This document shows positions 7,848-11,262 of a stretch of DNA of 11,262 nt, in pieces. Positions within the stretch are counted from its first letter, which is position 1. Each line of letters starts with the position of its first letter. The DNA is taken from contig JAPSJG010000082.1 of NCBI GenBank assembly GCA_031178305.1, positions 1 through 11,262 on the forward strand, written 5' to 3'. The stretch is from Sinorhizobium sp. (lineage in GTDB: Bacteria > Pseudomonadota > Alphaproteobacteria > Rhizobiales > Rhizobiaceae). The translations under genes were made by a program, and so were the position numbers. The notes beneath the pieces are model-generated. The model saw only the letters and a list, made by a program, of their open reading frames with translations. It searched no databases and had not been told where the DNA came from.

Positions 7848-7885
7848 TCCAGCAACGTAACGACAGACGGCGAAAGGCAGCCCGG

Positions 7886-9601
7886 ATGGTCGAAGCGTCA
7901 GAGAAGAATCAACGGGAGCTCGCGTCCGGGGGCTTGCAGACGGTTGCGGCCTTCGTCCGGCAGTACCTTCGGCGGCCGTTCAGCTTCTATCTGATCTCGC
8001 TTCTCCTGATCGCGATCGTGCCGCCCTTCATCTTTTCGCTGGTGATCCTCAAGCGCAACATGGATGCACAGGAGCAGGTCGTTACCTCGCTGCTCAAGGC
8101 TTCGACCGGGTCCGTCACGCGCATCGTCGAGCGCGAGGTCGAGGGAAAGCTGACCACGCTGAGGGTTCTATCGACCTCCCCGGCGATCGACCTTCGCGAG
8201 ATGAAGACGATCTTCGACCGTGCTTCGGTGGCGCTCGCCGGTTCTGATTCTCACCTGATCGTGGTCGATCGAGGCCATGAGCTGCGATTGAACACCCGTT
8301 TTCCGTTCGGGACACAGCTCGGCCCGGCATCGGATCCGGATGTCGAACTCGCCTTCGAGAGCGGCGTGCCGCTCGTCTCCGGCGTGTTCTTCGCCCGCGC
8401 CGGCGGGCGCTGGGCATTCAACGTCTACCTACCCTACACGGCCGCGGACGGGGGGAAATTCCTCCTGGGGCTGACGCAGGATGCAGCCAGCATGGCCAAG
8501 GCCGTCAACCGCGAGACGCTCTCGCCCGGATGGAACGCGGCGCTGGTCGATGGAAGAGGACGTGTCATCGTTTCCTCCGACCCTGAGGTCACACCCGGCG
8601 AAGCCTTTTTCCTCAAGCAACTGCCGATGATCAGCATCGGCGTCGATAATGTCAGCGCGAACGGCACCGAATACCGCGTCGCCTCCGAGTTCTCGGTCCT
8701 GACCGGATGGCGCATCGTTGCCTGGGCACCGCGGGAGATCGTCGATCAGCCGATGGTCTGGTCGTTTCTGTGGCTGTCGCTCGGCGGGATCATCTTTGCA
8801 AGCATCGCCATCGCCGGCTCGCTCACGATCGCGCGGCTGCTGACGCAAGGCGTCAAGCTGCTGGCGCTCGATGCTCGGCGCCTGGGCGCGGGCGAATCGA
8901 TCGGCCCGCGCCGGTATATGATCACCGAAGTGGAGGCTGTCTCTGCCGCGCTTGCGCGTGCGGCGGCCGCCCGTACCAAGGCGGAAGGCGAAATTCGCCT
9001 TTTGATGCGTGAGGTCGCTCATCGATCGAAGAATCAGCTGACGGTGATCCAATCGATACTGGCCCAATCCGCCGCTTCAGCCGAGGATGCGCCGGATTTC
9101 GTCGACGGCTTCCGCCGGCGTCTGGCTGGCCTCGCGCGCTCGACCGATCTGATGCTCGCCAATGCGGCCCTTGGGGTCGATTTTCGCGAGCTTGTCCAGA
9201 ACCAGCTTCAGCCGTTCGCGCCCGATGATCCGGATCGCATCCAACTTCACGGTCCGGACCTCAGGCTGGACACGCAAATGGCCCAGACGCTCGGCATGGT
9301 GTTCCATGAACTCGCGACCAACGCCATCAAGCATGGCGCGCTTGCCAATGCGACAGGCACGATTAAGCTCGATTGGTCTGTGGAGAAAGGCGTAATCGCC
9401 ATTTGCTGGCGAGAAAGAGGCGCGGAGATCGCCGAATCCCAAACGCCTCGCAGAGGCTTTGGAACCGTCGTGATCGAGCGGATGCTTGCCATTGCGTTGC
9501 GCGCCGAACTCGAAAAGACCATGCATGCGGATGGCATCGAATGGCTGATCCGCATCCCGCCCGAAGGCGGGGAAGAGGGACGAGGCGTGCCGGCCGGTTG
9601 A
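7886..9601 (+). CDS. Orphan membrane-bound HWE-family sensor histidine kinase
   Basis: The product is a predicted inner-membrane sensor kinase of 571 residues. Two hydrophobic segments (about 33-55 and 290-315) bracket a periplasmic region of about 230 residues, the size and pattern of a Cache-type sensor. A HAMP-like linker (about 316-368) leads to the kinase core. The H-box is REVAHRSKNQLTVIQSIL, with the presumed phospho-acceptor His379. The N-box is HELATNAIKHGAL (His474, Asn479), followed by the WRE motif (Trp508, Glu510) and a glycine box RRGFGTVVIERML. The H-box type, N-box His and W-x-E are the marks of the HWE family. I chose ATG 7886 because AAAGG lies eight bases upstream. The longer in-frame start at 7676 would translate repeat DNA. 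No response regulator is adjacent and the ligand is unknown. The gene separates truB from rpsO. Confidence 0.9.
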   Translation: MVEASEKNQRELASGGLQTVAAFVRQYLRRPFSFYLISLLLIAIVPPFIFSLVILKRNMDAQEQVVTSLLKASTGSVTRIVEREVEGKLTTLRVLSTSPAIDLREMKTIFDRASVALAGSDSHLIVVDRGHELRLNTRFPFGTQLGPASDPDVELAFESGVPLVSGVFFARAGGRWAFNVYLPYTAADGGKFLLGLTQDAASMAKAVNRETLSPGWNAALVDGRGRVIVSSDPEVTPGEAFFLKQLPMISIGVDNVSANGTEYRVASEFSVLTGWRIVAWAPREIVDQPMVWSFLWLSLGGIIFASIAIAGSLTIARLLTQGVKLLALDARRLGAGESIGPRRYMITEVEAVSAALARAAAARTKAEGEIRLLMREVAHRSKNQLTVIQSILAQSAASAEDAPDFVDGFRRRLAGLARSTDLMLANAALGVDFRELVQNQLQPFAPDDPDRIQLHGPDLRLDTQMAQTLGMVFHELATNAIKHGALANATGTIKLDWSVEKGVIAICWRERGAEIAESQTPRRGFGTVVIERMLAIALRAELEKTMHADGIEWLIRIPPEGGEEGRGVPAG

Positions 9602-9690
9602 GCGAAGACATTGCCGGTGCGGCGGGGGCGGCAGGTTGGGCGCGGCCGCTGCGCATCGCCCTTTCCTTTTCAATCGGTTTCGGTTATAGG

Positions 9691-9790
9691 CACGCCAGCG
9701 AAAGGCACGGCCTTTCGTGTGAACGGCCGCGGCTGGACGACATCCCGGCTGCCGGCGACCCGAAAATCCTCGAAACGAAAGGATCATCCG
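9691..9790 (+). promoter_or_regulatory. Structured rpsO leader, possible S15 autoregulatory element
   Basis: A perfect 8-bp hairpin pairs CGAAAGGC (9699-9706) with GCCTTTCG (9710-9717). It can be extended by an outer CAC/GTG stem (9691-9693 with 9719-9721). A second inverted repeat, ATCCT (9766-9770) with AGGAT (9780-9784), covers most of the ribosome binding site GAAAGGA (9777-9783). Ribosomal protein S15 represses its own mRNA through such leaders in several bacteria, with structures that differ between lineages. That role is inferred here. A -10-like TTATAG at 9684-9689 might belong to an rpsO promoter, but no clear -35 is visible. Confidence 0.45.
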
Positions 9791-10060
9791 ATGTCGATCA
9801 CTGTAGAGCGCAAGGCTCAACTCATCAAGGAATTCGCGACCGCCGAAGGCGACACCGGTTCTCCGGAAGTTCAGGTTGCGCTCCTGACCGAACGGATCAA
9901 CAACCTCACCGAACACTTCAAGGACCACAAGAAGGACAACCATTCCCGCCGTGGCCTTCTCGCGCTGGTTTCCAGCCGTCGTTCGCTCCTCGACTATCTG
10001 AAGAAGAAGGACGAAGCGCGCTACACCAAGCTGATCGGTGCCCTCGGCATCCGTCGTTGA
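9791..10060 (+). CDS. rpsO: 30S ribosomal protein S15
   Basis: S15 is an early-binding small-subunit protein that contacts the 16S rRNA central domain and a bridge to the 50S. The 89-residue product is exactly the usual length. It starts MSITVERKAQLIKEFA and carries the conserved GDTGSPEVQVALLTERI segment, LTEHFKDHKKDNHSRRGLL with the rRNA-contacting basic and His residues, and the C-terminal YLKKKDEARYTKLIGALGIRR. The ATG at 9791 has GAAAGGA at 9777-9783, seven bases upstream. The open frame extends back to 9611, but that part has no family similarity. The ribosome binding site lies in a hairpin that may allow feedback control by S15. The gene is followed at once by a strong terminator and then, 447 nt later, by pnp, its usual partner. 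Confidence 0.99.
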   Translation: MSITVERKAQLIKEFATAEGDTGSPEVQVALLTERINNLTEHFKDHKKDNHSRRGLLALVSSRRSLLDYLKKKDEARYTKLIGALGIRR

Positions 10061-10069
10061 CAAAGCTGA

Positions 10070-10103
10070 CCGGCGGGTCGTTCTGCGACCCGCCGGCTTT
10101 TTT
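10070..10103 (+). terminator. Strong intrinsic terminator after rpsO
   Basis: A perfect 11-bp GC-rich stem pairs 10070-10080 with 10086-10096 around the loop TTCTG, and is followed by C and six T residues (10098-10103). It starts ten bases after the rpsO stop. It should end most rpsO transcripts before pnp, leaving pnp to read-through or its own promoter. Confidence 0.95.
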
Positions 10104-10118
10104 GGGCGCTCACGCGCC

Positions 10119-10220
10119 TGCTGCGTCTCTCCTTAAATCGGAACCGATTTGGGGATAGGAACGCAGGAAGTTCAGAGTGCAACAGCGATCCGGTGCCTCA
10201 GGAGGCACATGGCGCTGTTG
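10119..10220 (+). repeat. Two-hairpin rhizobial-type intergenic palindromic repeat, copy 2
   Basis: This copy is inverted relative to the one at 7635-7732. Its first hairpin has the outer arms CTGCGT (10121-10126) and ACGCAG (10161-10166) and an inner arm CCTTAAATCGG (10131-10141) facing CCGATTTGGGG (10144-10154), with two G-T pairs. The second hairpin pairs GTGCCT (10193-10198) with AGGCAC (10203-10208) around CAGG. The region between the hairpins, TTCAGAGTGCAACAGCGA, closely matches copy 1. Ends are approximate. It is more diverged than copy 1 but keeps the fold. Confidence 0.7.
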
Positions 10221-10507
10221 AAACCGTCTCTCACGGGCGCCGGAGGCGCTTTGGAAGAGAGACTGTCCAGCGAACCGGATGGGCCGGTATCGCGGATCAA
10301 CCGATGGCCCGTCATGGGGCAGGATTGCAGGATGCTTCGGCGCCTGCTTGCCGGAGCGCTTCCATGCGGGTGCGCGCCAAGCGGTGAGCGGCCGGTCTTG
10401 ATTAGAAGCCTCCCGTTGTCTTGCCCGTGATGCGCCACATGAAGCGACACAGAGATCGCCCGCGCCGCAGCGGCCGCGGACGCTCTCCCGCACACGAAGG
10501 ACAGAAC
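10221..10507 (+). promoter_or_regulatory. Structured pnp leader region
   Basis: No gene is visible in these 287 nt. Several inverted repeats are. GTCTCTC (10226-10232) pairs with GAGAGAC (10257-10263) and encloses GCGCC/GGCGC (10237-10241 with 10245-10249). GATGGGCC (10278-10285) pairs with GGCCCGTC (10306-10313) with one wobble. In E. coli, RNase III cuts a double-stranded pnp leader and PNPase then lowers its own expression. A similar role here is inference from position and structure. The pnp ribosome binding site is AAGGA at 10497-10501. I could not identify a clear promoter. Confidence 0.45.
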
Positions 10508-11262
10508 ATGTTCGAAACCCACAAGGTAGAAATCGAATGGGCTGGGCGTCCGCTCAAGCTCGAAACCGGCAAGATCGCCCGCCAGGCTGACGGCGCCGTT
10601 CTCGCCACCTACGGCGAAACCGTCGTGCTCGCCACCGTCGTTTCGGCCAAGGCGCCGAAACCAGGCCAGGACTTTTTTCCGCTGACCGTCAACTACCAGG
10701 AAAAGACCTATGCCGCCGGCAAGATCCCTGGCGGTTACTTCAAGCGCGAAGGCCGCCCGACCGAGAATGAAACGCTCGTCTCGCGCCTGATCGACCGTCC
10801 GATCCGGCCGCTCTTCCCGGAAGGCTACAAGAACGACACCCAGGTCATCATCACCGTCATGCAGCATGACCTGGAGAATAATCCGGACGTCGTCGCGATG
10901 GTCGCGGCCTCCGCTGCGCTGACGCTTTCCGGCGTTCCCTTCATGGGCCCGGTCGGCGGCGCCCGTGTCGGCTACATCAACGGCGAATATGTCCTCAACC
11001 CGCATCTTGACGAAATGGACGAGTCCACCCTCGACCTCGTCGTCGCCGGCACCCAGGACGCCGTGCTTATGGTTGAGTCGGAAGCCAAGGAACTGCCCGA
11101 GGACGTCATGCTCGGCGCCGTCATGTTCGGTCACCGCGGCTTCCAGCCGGTAATCGATGCAGTCATCAAGCTCGCGGAAGTCGCTGCCAAGGAGCCGCGC
11201 GACTTCGACCCCGAAGACCACTCCGCCCTCGAAAACGCCATGCTGGTGATTGCCGAGGACGA
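10508..11262 (+). CDS. pnp: Polyribonucleotide nucleotidyltransferase (PNPase), 5' part
   Basis: PNPase is a 3'-to-5' phosphorolytic exoribonuclease and degradosome component in the cytoplasm. About 251 codons are present before the window ends. The product begins MFETHKVEIEWAGRPLKLET and continues through KIARQADGAVLATYGETVVL, the first RNase PH-like core with QEKTYAAGKIPGGYFKREGR, and LIDRPIRPLFPEGY, all standard for the N-terminal half. A complete enzyme would be roughly 700 residues with a second RNase PH core, KH and S1 domains, which lie outside this window. The ATG has AAGGA (10497-10501) six bases upstream. The frame is open to the last base, so the truncation is only due to the window. 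It follows rpsO as in many bacteria, but a terminator, a repeat and a long structured leader lie between them. Confidence 0.98.
   Translation, partial: MFETHKVEIEWAGRPLKLETGKIARQADGAVLATYGETVVLATVVSAKAPKPGQDFFPLTVNYQEKTYAAGKIPGGYFKREGRPTENETLVSRLIDRPIRPLFPEGYKNDTQVIITVMQHDLENNPDVVAMVAASAALTLSGVPFMGPVGGARVGYINGEYVLNPHLDEMDESTLDLVVAGTQDAVLMVESEAKELPEDVMLGAVMFGHRGFQPVIDAVIKLAEVAAKEPRDFDPEDHSALENAMLVIAED

Larger units (their letters stand above)
7528..7885. other. Repeat-rich intergenic region between truB and the histidine kinase gene
   Basis: This 358-nt stretch contains no gene I can support. It holds, in order, an ordinary segment (7528-7630) with an isolated -10-like TATACT at 7595-7600 but no good -35, a two-hairpin repeat (7635-7732), a pair of palindromes (7734-7824), and a short hairpin (7829-7847) next to the ribosome binding site of the kinase gene. 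An open frame runs through it from 7676 in phase with the kinase. Its first 70 residues are an Arg-rich translation of the repeats and are unlikely to be protein. Confidence 0.8.

Noticed and set aside
9611..9790. N-terminal extension of rpsO
   Set aside because: S15 is 89 residues, and the ATG at 9791 has a well-spaced ribosome binding site; the extension translates the leader.
10172..11221. Minus-strand frame opposite the pnp leader and pnp
   Set aside because: It is antisense to the conserved PNPase N-terminus and covers repeat DNA.

Overview
The window is chromosomal DNA from a high-GC alphaproteobacterium, most likely Rhizobiaceae and probably Ensifer/Sinorhizobium or a close relative. 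This rests on the gene order, the alphaproteobacterial forms of NusA and IF2, a fused YlxR/L7Ae-like protein, an HWE-family histidine kinase, and dispersed palindromic repeats of the kind common between rhizobial genes. The assignment comes from recognition, not from a search.

All real genes lie on the plus strand. From left to right: a leader with a terminator-like hairpin (about 1-263), rimP (264-881), nusA (929-2548), a ylxR-type RNA-binding gene (2554-3246), infB (3352-6021), a strong intrinsic terminator (6042-6079), rbfA (6178-6585), truB (6592-7527), a repeat-filled intergenic stretch (7528-7885), an orphan HWE histidine kinase (7886-9601), a structured leader and rpsO (9691-10060), a strong terminator (10070-10103), a second palindromic repeat with a structured leader (10119-10507), and the 5' part of pnp (10508 to the window end).

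Most genes form the classical transcription/translation cluster. NusA controls elongation, termination and antitermination. RimP and RbfA mature the 30S subunit. IF2 brings initiator tRNA to the ribosome. TruB makes pseudouridine 55 in tRNA. S15 nucleates assembly of the 16S central domain. PNPase degrades and processes RNA. Hairpins before rimP, after infB, before rpsO and after rpsO suggest the cluster is several adjustable transcription units, not one uniform operon.

The accessory content is modest: the membrane histidine kinase between truB and rpsO, with no response regulator in view, and two families of palindromic repeats. One family occurs twice in opposite orientations (7635-7732 and 10119-10220). 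Its two copies keep pairing in both hairpins despite sequence change. I see no mobile-element genes, CRISPR array, tRNA or rRNA, and no clearly new multi-gene system.
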